Shown here one piece after another: positions 1-7,227 of a stretch of 18,020 bases of DNA. Made by a program: the position numbers and the translations under genes. Source of the DNA: Gammaproteobacteria bacterium. Its GTDB lineage: Bacteria > Pseudomonadota > Gammaproteobacteria > Competibacterales > Competibacteraceae. The stretch covers positions 1 to 18,020 of the forward strand of contig PWUP01000089.1 in the NCBI GenBank assembly GCA_003562535.1, read 5' to 3'. The notes under the pieces are model-generated. The model did no database searches, was not told where the DNA came from, and saw only the letters and a list, made by a program, of their open reading frames with translations. The first letter of the stretch is position 1. Every line of letters starts with the position of its first letter.

Positions 1-67
1 GCCGGATCGTCTGTGGCGACCGCCCAAGGCGTTTGGCAAACTCGCCAATGCTGTATTGCTTGCTCAT
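1..67 (-). CDS. IS607-type serine recombinase/resolvase, N-terminus only (runs off left edge)
   Basis: Reading leftwards from an ATG at 67, the 22 visible residues begin MSKQYSIGEFAKRLGRSPQT. This matches the start of the IS607-family small transposase: a MerR-like winged-helix DNA-binding domain (YSIGEFAKRLG) that precedes a serine-recombinase catalytic domain. The catalytic part would lie outside the window, so activity cannot be judged. A stand-alone MerR-type regulator starts similarly and is the main alternative. No good Shine-Dalgarno sequence precedes the ATG. The gene sits directly behind a degraded methyltransferase gene on the same strand, consistent with an element inserted in, or recombined into, that gene. 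The true element end is not visible but probably lies between about 68 and 120. Confidence 0.6.
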   Translation of the reverse strand, partial: MSKQYSIGEFAKRLGRSPQTIR

Positions 68-89
68 AGCAAGGAATTATAAATAACTT

Positions 90-324
90 TGATAACAAAT
101 CAAGGAACTGTTTTTTGCTCCCTTGGGTGTCCAATGCCTTGCCCGACTGCTTGGCCTCCAGCACGAAACACCCGGCGCGGTACAGGTCGATATAGCCACT
201 CGTGGTACTGCCGTCAGGATTGTCGATGCCAACAGAACGCTCAAACACATAGCGGTCACGCTGCGGGTCACGGTTTGTCGATAAACGCATCCAGTGCAGC
301 GGGGTGTGAGGTGTCGGTAGTCAT
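90..324 (-). pseudogene. Remnant of an MmeI-like class I SAM-dependent DNA methyltransferase (type II R-M), deleted and frameshifted
   Basis: An ATG at 324 opens a peptide MTTDTSHPAALDAFIDKP that stops at 268-270. One frame over, from 269, the sequence continues DPQRDRYVFERSVGIDNPDG and later reads YIDLYRAGCFVLEAKQSG. Both parts resemble the N-terminus of large MmeI/type IIG-like methyltransferases, where a short ALDAFI segment is followed some 35-50 residues later by a YVFE...GxIDLYKxGCFVLEAKQ block. Here the intervening part is missing and the frame is broken, so this is a relic. The homology fades after about position 120, where a resolvase gene begins. The assignment is from motif memory; the frame change and stop are read directly. 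The catalytic methyltransferase domain is absent from the window. Confidence 0.6.
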
Positions 325-444
325 GGCGCAGTCGGGATTGTGGAACGATGACGCCATGATAGCGCAAAGTAGGCTGTCATTCCGCTGGGGATCCCGATGA
401 GTGATGTGGTCAGCCTCATCTAAAAACCATGAGGATTGGATCTG
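325..444. other. Non-coding stretch between methyltransferase relic and tRNA hairpin
   Basis: No supported gene, tRNA or convincing promoter is visible here. It is the upstream flank of the methyltransferase relic and the downstream flank of the tRNA transcript. Confidence 0.5.
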
Positions 445-471
445 AAGGGTTTGCGTCTAGTGCAAACCCTT
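445..471 (-). terminator. Hairpin downstream of tRNA-Ile2 (terminator-like, no clear U-tract)
   Basis: AAGGGTTTGC (445-454) and GCAAACCCTT (462-471) form a perfect 10-bp stem around a 7-nt loop. It lies 10 nt beyond the tRNA 3' end in the direction of transcription. The bases after it on the minus strand are not T-rich, so termination would be weak or Rho-assisted. It may instead mark the RNase processing end. Confidence 0.45.
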
Positions 472-480
472 GATTTGTTA

Positions 481-557
<77 letters not shown>

Positions 558-598
558 GGTTGTGTTGAAGGTAGCCTAGTTTACCTGATTTTACTCGT

Positions 599-2512
599 TC
601 AATCGGTATCAAGAAAGCTACGCAATTGTTCCGAACGGTTGGGGTGACGCAGTTTACGTAAGGCTTTGGCCTCAATCTGGCGAATGCGCTCACGAGTAAC
701 ATCAAACTGCTTGCCCACTTCTTCCAGCGTATGATCCGTGTTCATGTCGATACCAAAGCGCATACGCAAGACTTTGGCCTCACGAGGTGTCAATGAGGCC
801 AGCACTTCACGGGTTGCTTCACGCAGCCCTTCCGAAGTCGCAGCGTCCACGGGTGATAATACCGTAATATCCTCGATAAAGTCACCTAAGTGTGAATCTT
901 CATCGTCACCAATCGGAGTTTCCATGGAAATCGGTTCCTTGGAAATTTTTAATACCTTACGGACTTTTTCCTCCGGCATCTCCATGCGCACCGCCAGTTC
1001 GTCTGGAGTAGGCTCATGACCCATTTCCTGCAACATTTGGCGGCTGATCCGATTGAGTTTATTGATGGTTTCAATCATGTGCACGGGGATACGAATCGTT
1101 CGTGCTTGATCGGCGATAGAGCGGGTGATGGCTTGACGAATCCACCAGGTCGCATAAGTCGAAAATTTATAGCCGCGCCGGTATTCGAACTTATCGACCG
1201 CCTTCATCAAGCCGATATTGCCCTCTTGGATGAGATCCAAGAACTGCAAACCGCGATTGGTGTATTTTTTGGCAATCGAGATAACCAGGCGCAGATTGGC
1301 TTCGACCATTTCTTTTTTGGCGCGCCGCGCTTTCGCCTCGCCAATCGACATGGCGCGATTGGTCTCTTTGATTTCTTGAATCGTGAGATGCGCTTGTTGC
1401 TCGATGGCTTGGAGCTGTTGCTGGATGGTGTGGATATCGTCACGGTATTTAAGCAAGGCCGGCGCATACTTGGCTTTGGATTGCGTGTGCTGATCCAGCC
1501 AGTGTAGATTAGTTTCGTTATTGGCAAAACTGCTGATGAACACCTTGCGCGGCATACGGACGCGATTGATGCAGATGTTCATAATGGTTTTTTCCAACAC
1601 GCGAATTTCATCGACGCTTTGGCGCATGACCTGAAACAGCTTCTCGAGCACTCTTGGGGTGAGTTTAAGCTCGCGGAACCGTAGGGTGATCTGTTCCCGC
1701 AGGGCGCGGCTTTCATCGGTCGCTGGACCATGACGTGAGATGCTGGCAATGAACTGGGTATGCAGTTCACTCAGCTCGGCGAAGCGCCGTGCCGCTTCTT
1801 CGGGGCTAGGCCCGAGATCTTTTTCGGGAACGTCATCATCGTCATCGTCCGTGTCGTTGTCATTATCGCCATCGCCATTGCTACTGGCACTGGCACTGGC
1901 ACTGGCACTGGCACTGGTACTGGTACTGGTACTGGTACTGGTACTGGCACTGACCGCTTCATCATCGCTGTTTGTTGCTGCGGTATCCGATGCGGCAGCC
2001 ATGGCGTCCTCTTCGAAGCCCGAAATCAGGTCTGATAGCCGCGCTTCACCCCGCTGTACGGCAGCGTACATTTGTAACAAAGCGGTGGTGGCTAGCGGAT
2101 AACTGGCCAAGGCGTACAGCACCTCGCCAATGCCTTCTTCAATGCGCTTGGCGATTTGGATTTCACCCTCACGGGTTAAAAGTTCAACAGTGCCCATTTC
2201 GCGCATATACATACGCACAGGATCGGTCGTCCGACCGAACTCGGCATCGACAGCCGCTAAAGCCGCAGCGGCTTCCTCGGCGAGGTCTTCGTCGGTATTG
2301 ACCGGATTTTCGCTGAGCAACAAGGTATCACTGTCAGGAGCAAACTCATGAACCTCAATACCCATATCATTGATCATGCAAATAATATCTTCGATTTGTT
2401 CAGGATCGACGATATCATCGGGGAGGTGATCATTGACTTCGGAGTAGGTGAGAAACCCCTGTTCCTTGCCGCGTGCGATCAGCTTTTTAAGCTGTGATTG
2501 CTGTTCACTCAT
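599..2512 (-). CDS. rpoD: RNA polymerase primary sigma factor, sigma-70
   Basis: The 637-residue protein has the full sigma-70 layout. Region 1.1 is at about 1-80 and region 1.2 at 96-130 (DPVRMYMREMGTVELLTREGE). A variable non-conserved region covers about 130-375. Regions 2.1-2.4 lie at about 398-470 (ANLRLVISIAKKYTNRG, YKFSTYATWWIRQAI), followed by region 3, and region 4.2 ends the protein with a helix-turn-helix (LEEVGKQFDVTRERIRQIE). It directs core RNA polymerase to housekeeping promoters. The length is slightly above E. coli RpoD (613), explained by the linker: residues 188-211 are alternating Ser with Thr or Ala, followed by an Asp-rich run, encoded by a hexanucleotide tandem repeat. 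It is the last protein gene of the rpsU-dnaG-rpoD operon, and a candidate internal promoter precedes it. Confidence 0.98.
   Translation of the reverse strand: MSEQQSQLKKLIARGKEQGFLTYSEVNDHLPDDIVDPEQIEDIICMINDMGIEVHEFAPDSDTLLLSENPVNTDEDLAEEAAAALAAVDAEFGRTTDPVRMYMREMGTVELLTREGEIQIAKRIEEGIGEVLYALASYPLATTALLQMYAAVQRGEARLSDLISGFEEDAMAAASDTAATNSDDEAVSASTSTSTSTSTSASASASASASSNGDGDNDNDTDDDDDDVPEKDLGPSPEEAARRFAELSELHTQFIASISRHGPATDESRALREQITLRFRELKLTPRVLEKLFQVMRQSVDEIRVLEKTIMNICINRVRMPRKVFISSFANNETNLHWLDQHTQSKAKYAPALLKYRDDIHTIQQQLQAIEQQAHLTIQEIKETNRAMSIGEAKARRAKKEMVEANLRLVISIAKKYTNRGLQFLDLIQEGNIGLMKAVDKFEYRRGYKFSTYATWWIRQAITRSIADQARTIRIPVHMIETINKLNRISRQMLQEMGHEPTPDELAVRMEMPEEKVRKVLKISKEPISMETPIGDDEDSHLGDFIEDITVLSPVDAATSEGLREATREVLASLTPREAKVLRMRFGIDMNTDHTLEEVGKQFDVTRERIRQIEAKALRKLRHPNRSEQLRSFLDTD
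1883..1948. repeat. Hexanucleotide tandem repeat inside rpoD (11 units)
   Basis: On the plus strand there are five ACTGGC units (1883-1912), five ACTGGT units (1913-1942) and one more ACTGGC (1943-1948), followed by a degenerate twelfth. In the rpoD frame each unit encodes two residues (Ala-Ser or Thr-Ser), so unit gain or loss would keep the frame. The two homogeneous blocks suggest recent slippage or duplication. Confidence 0.95.
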
Positions 2513-2556
2513 GTAGGCGATCGTATAACGCTGAGGTGGGCCAAAAGTAACTCTTC

Positions 2557-2565
2557 ATTATAGCA
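2557..2565 (-). promoter_or_regulatory. Extended -10 promoter candidate for rpoD
   Basis: The minus strand reads TGCTATAAT between dnaG and rpoD, a perfect extended -10 (TGn plus TATAAT). No good -35 is visible, as is usual for extended -10 promoters. It would start transcription about 40 bases ahead of the rpoD ATG, giving rpoD a supply independent of the upstream operon promoter. Confidence 0.55.
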
Positions 2566-2587
2566 TATAATGGATGATCGTGCAGAA

Positions 2588-4339
2588 CTAATTTGCATCC
2601 GAGTTAATATCTATATCGGTGTATGACCGCAAATAGTGCAATTCGTCCTCACGCAGTTCACCTCGTGCGGCTTTGGCAAACCAATAACGCTCTAGATACA
2701 CCCGCTGTAGTTTATCCAATACGCCCATAAATTCCGCCTCTATCAGATGACGGTCAAGATCCGGTCCCGCTTGAGCCAACTTGCTCAGGATACGGCCAGT
2801 GTCGGTATCGCGGTAGCGTTCCAACAGCATACCTAGGGTGGTATGGGGGTGGTGTTGCAAATATTCAACCAGCTCGGTGAATAAAGGTAAGCCAGGGTCG
2901 GTCAATTGTTTGAGCGCATCAAGGTGTTGCACTTTGCTGGCCAAAGTGGGGCGATGCAGTAATAGACTGATGGCTAAACGCGGTAGGGTGCGGCGCCGTG
3001 CGGGGGGAGGTGCTCGCTTGACCGGGGGCGCAGCGGGAGCCGGAGGGGTTACATGGCGTTTCAGCAGGGTGATCGACATCTCTACACGTTGCGCTAATTG
3101 CTGTTCCAATAAGTCGCGGTAAGCTCCAGCAGGTAGCTTGTTTAATAGCGGTTTGGCCAGTTCAATCAGACGAGCGCGACCGTCCACACTGTCTAAGCGC
3201 GTCTGGGCACTGAGATGATCCAGCAGGTATTCAGATAACGGTGTGGCGGTGGTCATCTGCTGCTCGAAGGCGTGTTGGCCAATGCGTCGGATGAGGCTAT
3301 CAGGGTCTTCACCTTCGGGTAAAAACAAATAACTGACTCGACGGCCATCGCGGATCACGGGCAGCACCTGTTCCAGCGTTCGCCAAGCGGCTTGGCGACC
3401 GGCATCATCCCCATCAAAGCAAAACACCACATCGTCACTGAGTCGGAACATACGCTGCAAGTGGTCGCTGGTTGTCGCGGTGCCTAAGGTGGCCAGCGCA
3501 TAAGGGAGTCCATGCTGAGCCAGCGCTAGCACGTCCATATAGCCTTCCACAATCAGCAGTTGGCGCAGATGCGTCTTACGCTGGCGCCGCAATTCGTAAA
3601 CCCCATACAGTTGGCGGCCTTTATGGAAGACCGGGGTTTCTGGTGAATTCAGATATTTGGGCGGCGTCGCATCTAAAGCCCGCCCCCCAAAGCCTACCGT
3701 GCGGCCCCGCTCATCGCGAATCGGAAACATCAAACGATCGCGAAAGCGATCGTACAGGCTGTTGCCGTCCTCACGAGTAATCACCAGCCCAGCGGTTGTT
3801 AACATGCGCGTGGCATAACCTTGCTGTCGTAAAGCGTGATAGAGATTATCCCAGCCTGGCGGCGCATAACCGACTCCAAAATCCCGCACTGTGGTTCCTT
3901 CCAATCCACGCCCGCGCAGATAATCAATAACCCGTTGACGCTGGCCATGATGCCGCAATTGGTAGCGAAAAAACCGATCCGCCTCAGCCAGCACGGGATA
4001 AAGATCGGCCTGCGCCTTTTGCGGGGCAGTGGCCGTATCGTCTTGAGGTAAGCGAACCCCGGTTTGTTCCGCCAGCTCGTTGACCGCTTCACGAAATTCG
4101 AGCCGCTCATAGTCCATCAAAAAACTAATGGCATTGCCACTGACGCCACAGCCAAAACAGTGGTAAAACTGCTTATCAGGACTGACGGTAAATGACGGCG
4201 TTTTTTCGTGGTGAAACGGGCAACAGGCACTGTAGTTGCGACCCGTTTTACGCAGTGGCACGCGCCGATCAATCAGCTCAACTAGATCGGCACGGGCGAG
4301 TAGATCATCGAGAACATGTTGCGGGATGCGATGCGCCAT
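2588..4339 (-). CDS. dnaG: DNA primase
   Basis: This 583-residue protein makes RNA primers for the replisome. The N-terminal CHC2-type zinc finger is complete with Cys40, His43, Cys61 and Cys64 (CCPFHHEKTPSF, YHCFGCGVSGNAI). The catalytic core has DRLMFPI near 201 and a TOPRIM fold at about 260-345 with EGYMDV (Glu265), FDGDDAG (Asp309, Asp311) and EDPDS (Asp345), the metal-binding residues. A proline/alanine-rich linker near 430-450 precedes a C-terminal helicase-binding domain of typical length. The size matches the family (about 580). It lies between the YqeY-family gene and rpoD on the same strand, with gaps of about 30 and 75 bases. Confidence 0.98.
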   Translation of the reverse strand: MAHRIPQHVLDDLLARADLVELIDRRVPLRKTGRNYSACCPFHHEKTPSFTVSPDKQFYHCFGCGVSGNAISFLMDYERLEFREAVNELAEQTGVRLPQDDTATAPQKAQADLYPVLAEADRFFRYQLRHHGQRQRVIDYLRGRGLEGTTVRDFGVGYAPPGWDNLYHALRQQGYATRMLTTAGLVITREDGNSLYDRFRDRLMFPIRDERGRTVGFGGRALDATPPKYLNSPETPVFHKGRQLYGVYELRRQRKTHLRQLLIVEGYMDVLALAQHGLPYALATLGTATTSDHLQRMFRLSDDVVFCFDGDDAGRQAAWRTLEQVLPVIRDGRRVSYLFLPEGEDPDSLIRRIGQHAFEQQMTTATPLSEYLLDHLSAQTRLDSVDGRARLIELAKPLLNKLPAGAYRDLLEQQLAQRVEMSITLLKRHVTPPAPAAPPVKRAPPPARRRTLPRLAISLLLHRPTLASKVQHLDALKQLTDPGLPLFTELVEYLQHHPHTTLGMLLERYRDTDTGRILSKLAQAGPDLDRHLIEAEFMGVLDKLQRVYLERYWFAKAARGELREDELHYLRSYTDIDINSDAN

Positions 4340-4371
4340 AGCCTAACTCACGGCGATCACCGACCCAATCC

Positions 4372-4818
4372 TTAGCCAGTGAGCCGTTGTTTGATCTGAG
4401 CACTGACGGCGGACATATCCGCCCGACCTTGGAGTTGGGGTTTGAGCTGTGCCATCACCTTACCCATATCGCGCATCGATTCCGCCCCGCAGGCGTGGAT
4501 CGCCTGATCAATTAAACGGCTAATTTCCTCAGCGGACAAGGCCGTCGGCAGGTAGTCGCTGATCAGATCAAGTTCAAACTGTTCTTGATCCACAAGATCA
4601 TCACGGTCTGCTTGGCGAAACTGAGCAATGGATTCGCGCCGTTGTTTGGCCATTTTATCCAGTACGGCTAGAATCTGGGTATCATCGAGTTCGATGCGTT
4701 CATCGACCTCACGCTGCTTAATCGCGGCCATGATCAAACGAATCACACCAAGACGCCGCTTGTCTTTGCTGCGCATAGCGGCTTTGGTGTCATCCTGCAA
4801 ACGGGTTTTTAATGACAT
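4372..4818 (-). CDS. yqeY: GatB/YqeY domain-containing protein
   Basis: The protein is about 148 residues from the ATG at 4818 (MSLKTRLQDDTKAAMRSKDK). The reading frame could extend to a TTG at 4848, but family members begin MSLKxRLxxDxKxAMK, so I chose the ATG. The sequence is all helical in character, with KRRLGVIRLIMAAIKQREVD near the start and ISDYLPTALSAEEI in the middle, typical of YqeY. The domain resembles the tRNA-binding tail of the amidotransferase subunit GatB, but the stand-alone protein's exact function is unsettled. It lies between rpsU and dnaG on the same strand, a common gammaproteobacterial arrangement. Confidence 0.92.
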   Translation of the reverse strand: MSLKTRLQDDTKAAMRSKDKRRLGVIRLIMAAIKQREVDERIELDDTQILAVLDKMAKQRRESIAQFRQADRDDLVDQEQFELDLISDYLPTALSAEEISRLIDQAIHACGAESMRDMGKVMAQLKPQLQGRADMSAVSAQIKQRLTG

Positions 4819-4848
4819 CGTAGGGTTAGGTTCCAGCACAGAGGGCAA

Positions 4849-5064
4849 TTAATACAGGCGAACGCGGCGTGAATTTTCGCGGGATAATTTTTTTAAGTGG
4901 CGCTTAACGGCAGCCGCCCGCTTGCGCTTGCGTTCTTGGGTGGGCTTTTCAAAATATTCACGACGGCGCACTTCGGATAAAATACCCGCTTTCTCGCAGG
5001 AGCGTTTGAACCGACGCAGGGCTACATCAAAAGGCTCGTTTTCTTTAATTTTTACAGCAGGCAT
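4849..5064 (-). CDS. rpsU: 30S ribosomal protein S21
   Basis: The 71-residue product starts MPAVKIKENEPFDVALRRFK and ends in a basic tail (SRENSRRVRLY), nearly matching gammaproteobacterial S21 in length and sequence. The frame continues upstream to a codon at 5106, but that adds 14 residues not found in S21, so the ATG at 5064 is preferred. A GAGG sequence lies 11 bases before it. S21 sits on the 30S platform and helps mRNA pairing during initiation. It is the first gene of the rpsU-dnaG-rpoD operon, with a promoter-like sequence and a 7-bp hairpin just upstream. Confidence 0.97.
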   Translation of the reverse strand: MPAVKIKENEPFDVALRRFKRSCEKAGILSEVRRREYFEKPTQERKRKRAAAVKRHLKKLSRENSRRVRLY

Positions 5065-5099
5065 GTAACAGATTTCCTCATTGATAGTCGATAATACGT

Positions 5100-5115
5100 G
5101 GCGCACCAGTGCGCC
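5100..5115 (-). promoter_or_regulatory. Hairpin in the 5' leader of rpsU
   Basis: GGCGCAC and GTGCGCC form a perfect 7-bp GC-rich stem with a 2-nt spacer. If transcription starts just downstream of the predicted -10, this hairpin lies at the very 5' end of the operon mRNA. It could protect the end or control S21 translation; no family is recognised. Confidence 0.4.
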
Positions 5116-5123
5116 TTAAATGA

Positions 5124-5152
5124 ATGACAGTGAACAGTAGATTTTAAATCAA
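5124..5152 (-). promoter_or_regulatory. Candidate sigma-70 promoter of the rpsU-dnaG-rpoD operon
   Basis: On the minus strand TTGATT (5147-5152) and TGTCAT (5124-5129) are separated by 17 bases. Each matches 4 of 6 consensus bases. The site lies about 60 bases from the rpsU ATG and between the divergent rpsU and tsaD genes. I see no E. coli-like LexA box here. Confidence 0.35.
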
Positions 5153-5155
5153 TCC

Positions 5156-6208
5156 ATGACGAAAGCACAACATTATCCGTTCACCAGTGGAACGGTACTC
5201 GGTATTGAAACCTCCTGTGATGAAACCGGGGTGGCACTTTACCACGGAGAACGGGGGCTGTTAGCCCATGCCGTTTACAGTCAGACCGATCTGCACAGCC
5301 GCTATGGGGGTGTGGTACCCGAACTGGCCTCGCGCGACCATGTGCGCAAAACATTGCCGTTAATTCACGGTGTGCTCGATGAGGCGGGCGTGACTCGCCA
5401 AGATATTGCTGGGGTGGCCTATACGGTCGGGCCAGGTTTGGCGGGCGCTTTGTTGGTAGGGGCGGCTTTAGGGCGCAGTTTGGCTTGGGCCTGGCAGGTG
5501 CCCGCCATTGGGGTTCATCACATGGAAGGGCATTTATTAGCCCCGATGCTGGAGGCTCAGCCCCCAGAGCTGCCGTTTGTGGCCTTGTTGGTTTCGGGGG
5601 GGCATACCCAATTGGTACAGGTCGCCGCCATCGGCCATTACCGTATTCTTGGTGAATCGGTGGATGATGCTGTGGGTGAGGCGTTTGATAAAACGGCTAA
5701 ACTCTTGGGTTTAGGCTATCCTGGTGGGCCAGCCTTAGCCCGTTTAGCCGAGCAAGGAGACCCGCAGCGCTTTCATTTTCCACGCCCGATGACAGATCGA
5801 CCTGGCTTGGATTTCAGCTTTAGCGGTCTGAAAACCTACACCTTAAATATGCGCAGTCGCATCGGTGCCAGCCCGCAGAACGACGCCGATATTGCTCGCG
5901 CTTTTGAGGAAGCCGTGGTGGATACGCTACTGATTAAATGCCGCCGCGCCTTACGGCACACCGGGTATCAACGGCTGATTATTTCCGGTGGGGTTGGAGC
6001 CAATCAGCGTTTGCGTCAGCGGCTCAGGGCAATGGGCGCTAGCGAAACCGTTGAGGTGTACTATCCGCGCCCCACTTGGTGTACCGATAATGGTGCGATG
6101 ATTGCCTATGCGGGGTATCGCCGTCTGCAGGCTGGCCAGCAAGAAGCGCCGATTATCCAAGCACGACCGCGGTGGTCACTAGAAACGCTGGCCGCCATAG
6201 ACGATTAA
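5156..6208 (+). CDS. tsaD: tRNA N6-adenosine threonylcarbamoyltransferase TsaD
   Basis: The 350-residue protein belongs to the Kae1/TsaD ASKHA family, which transfers threonylcarbamoyl to A37 of ANN-decoding tRNAs together with TsaB and TsaE. Seen motifs are VLGIETSCDETGVAL (14-28), GGVVPELASRDH (51-62), the metal-binding HMEGH with His122 and His126, VSGGHTQLV, and the C-terminal SGGVGANQRLR and CTDNGAMIAYAG. The N-terminus is about 10 residues longer than in E. coli, but no later start codon fits before the conserved core. It is divergent from rpsU, as in many gammaproteobacteria. Its TAA overlaps the stop codon of the convergent plsY. Confidence 0.97.
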   Translation: MTKAQHYPFTSGTVLGIETSCDETGVALYHGERGLLAHAVYSQTDLHSRYGGVVPELASRDHVRKTLPLIHGVLDEAGVTRQDIAGVAYTVGPGLAGALLVGAALGRSLAWAWQVPAIGVHHMEGHLLAPMLEAQPPELPFVALLVSGGHTQLVQVAAIGHYRILGESVDDAVGEAFDKTAKLLGLGYPGGPALARLAEQGDPQRFHFPRPMTDRPGLDFSFSGLKTYTLNMRSRIGASPQNDADIARAFEEAVVDTLLIKCRRALRHTGYQRLIISGGVGANQRLRQRLRAMGASETVEVYYPRPTWCTDNGAMIAYAGYRRLQAGQQEAPIIQARPRWSLETLAAIDD

Positions 6209-6807
6209 GACTTTTCACCGATGTGTTGTTCCTGTTTGGTCAGTAAGCGCTGAATATTGCTGCGATGCCGCCAGATCAGTAGCACTGCAATGATACCGAG
6301 CACCACCGTGTGCTCGGATGGGTAGTTTTGCCACCAAAGTATAGCCGGTGCCACAATACCGGCGCTCAGAGCTGCTAATGACGACAAACGGGTCAGCACG
6401 ACCACCACCAGCCAAACACCTAAAGTCGCTAGCGCCACTCCCGGGGCAAGTCCTAGCAACGCCCCAAAAGCGGTGGCGACGCCTTTACCGCCTTGGAAGT
6501 GAAAAAATAGCGGATACAAATGGCCGAGAAAGGCGGCCAAGGCAATGGCGGCAAGTGTGGGGGATTCGACATGCAGCCACTGACCCACGGTGACGGGCAA
6601 TACACCTTTGAGCACATCACCGGCCAAGGTGATTGCGGCGGGGACTTTCCCACCGATCCGCAATACATTGGTCGCCCCGGGATTGCTCGATCCTTGCTGG
6701 CGTGGATCAGGTAAACCCCAGATATGGCATACTATAATGGCAGAAGCCACCGAGCCGATTAAATAGCCGGCACCGACGAGTGAAACATCAAGCAGGGGAA
6801 CAGTCAT
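6205..6807 (-). CDS. plsY: Glycerol-3-phosphate acyltransferase PlsY (acyl-phosphate dependent)
   Basis: This 200-residue integral membrane protein should acylate glycerol-3-phosphate from acyl-phosphate, the first step of phospholipid synthesis. It shows the three cytoplasmic PlsY motifs: GSVASA (18-23), GSSNPGATNVLR (39-50) and GHLYPLFFHFQGGKGVATAFG split as GHLYPLFF (95-102) and GGKGVAT (106-112), with the conserved KG at 67-68. There are five hydrophobic segments. The neighbouring tsaD gene is convergent with overlapping stop codons; folB is divergent. The gene order tsaD-plsY-folB-folK is common in this class. Confidence 0.96.
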   Translation of the reverse strand: MTVPLLDVSLVGAGYLIGSVASAIIVCHIWGLPDPRQQGSSNPGATNVLRIGGKVPAAITLAGDVLKGVLPVTVGQWLHVESPTLAAIALAAFLGHLYPLFFHFQGGKGVATAFGALLGLAPGVALATLGVWLVVVVLTRLSSLAALSAGIVAPAILWWQNYPSEHTVVLGIIAVLLIWRHRSNIQRLLTKQEQHIGEKS

Positions 6808-6867
6808 GGCGGATCGCGGTCAAGTTGAGCACGTTATTATTATCACACGGGTGGGGGATAACCCAGC

Positions 6868-7227
6868 ATGGATATCATCTATATTCATGGTTTGCGGGTC
6901 GAGACCGTTATCGGTATTTACGATTGGGAGCGGCGTATCCGGCAAACTGTCGCTTTGGATTTAGAACTCGGTGCCGATATTGCTGCTGCGGCAGGCAGTG
7001 ATCGCATTGATGATACCTTAAGCTATAAGACGGTGGCGAAGCGGGTGAGGGCGTTTATCGCGGCCAGCGAGTTTCAACTGCTTGAAGCCTTAGCCGAAGC
7101 CGTGGCCGAATTAATTTTGACGGAGTTCCAAGTCACTTGGTTGCGATTGAAAATCGGTAAACCCGGTGCGGTCACTGGTGCCGATGAGGTGGGTGTGATC
7201 ATCGAACGGGGTAGGGCGCATGGTTGA
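6868..7227 (+). CDS. folB: Dihydroneopterin aldolase FolB
   Basis: The 119-residue enzyme converts 7,8-dihydroneopterin to 6-hydroxymethyl-7,8-dihydropterin and glycolaldehyde in folate synthesis. Seen features are IHGLRVETVIGIYDWER (6-22, with conserved Glu21), LSYKTV with Tyr53 and Lys54, LLEALAEAVA with Glu73, and the catalytic lysine in KIGKPGAV (Lys98). Length matches the family. A purine-rich GGGGGA lies 9 bases before the ATG. It overlaps folK by 8 bases, so the next two pathway steps are translationally coupled. Confidence 0.96.
   Translation: MDIIYIHGLRVETVIGIYDWERRIRQTVALDLELGADIAAAAGSDRIDDTLSYKTVAKRVRAFIAASEFQLLEALAEAVAELILTEFQVTWLRLKIGKPGAVTGADEVGVIIERGRAHG

Noticed and set aside
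77..400. Open frames on both strands over the methyltransferase relic
   Set aside because: They are in frames that do not carry the recognisable methyltransferase peptides, have biased compositions and lack ribosome-binding sites.
1740..2102. Frames giving Ala-Leu/Val-Leu, Gly-Thr and Val-Pro dipeptide repeats opposite or within rpoD
   Set aside because: They are shadows of the hexanucleotide repeat in other frames; the rpoD frame explains the sequence.
5065..5106. N-terminal extension of S21
   Set aside because: The 14 extra residues are absent from known S21 proteins, and the hairpin of the mRNA leader lies in this segment.
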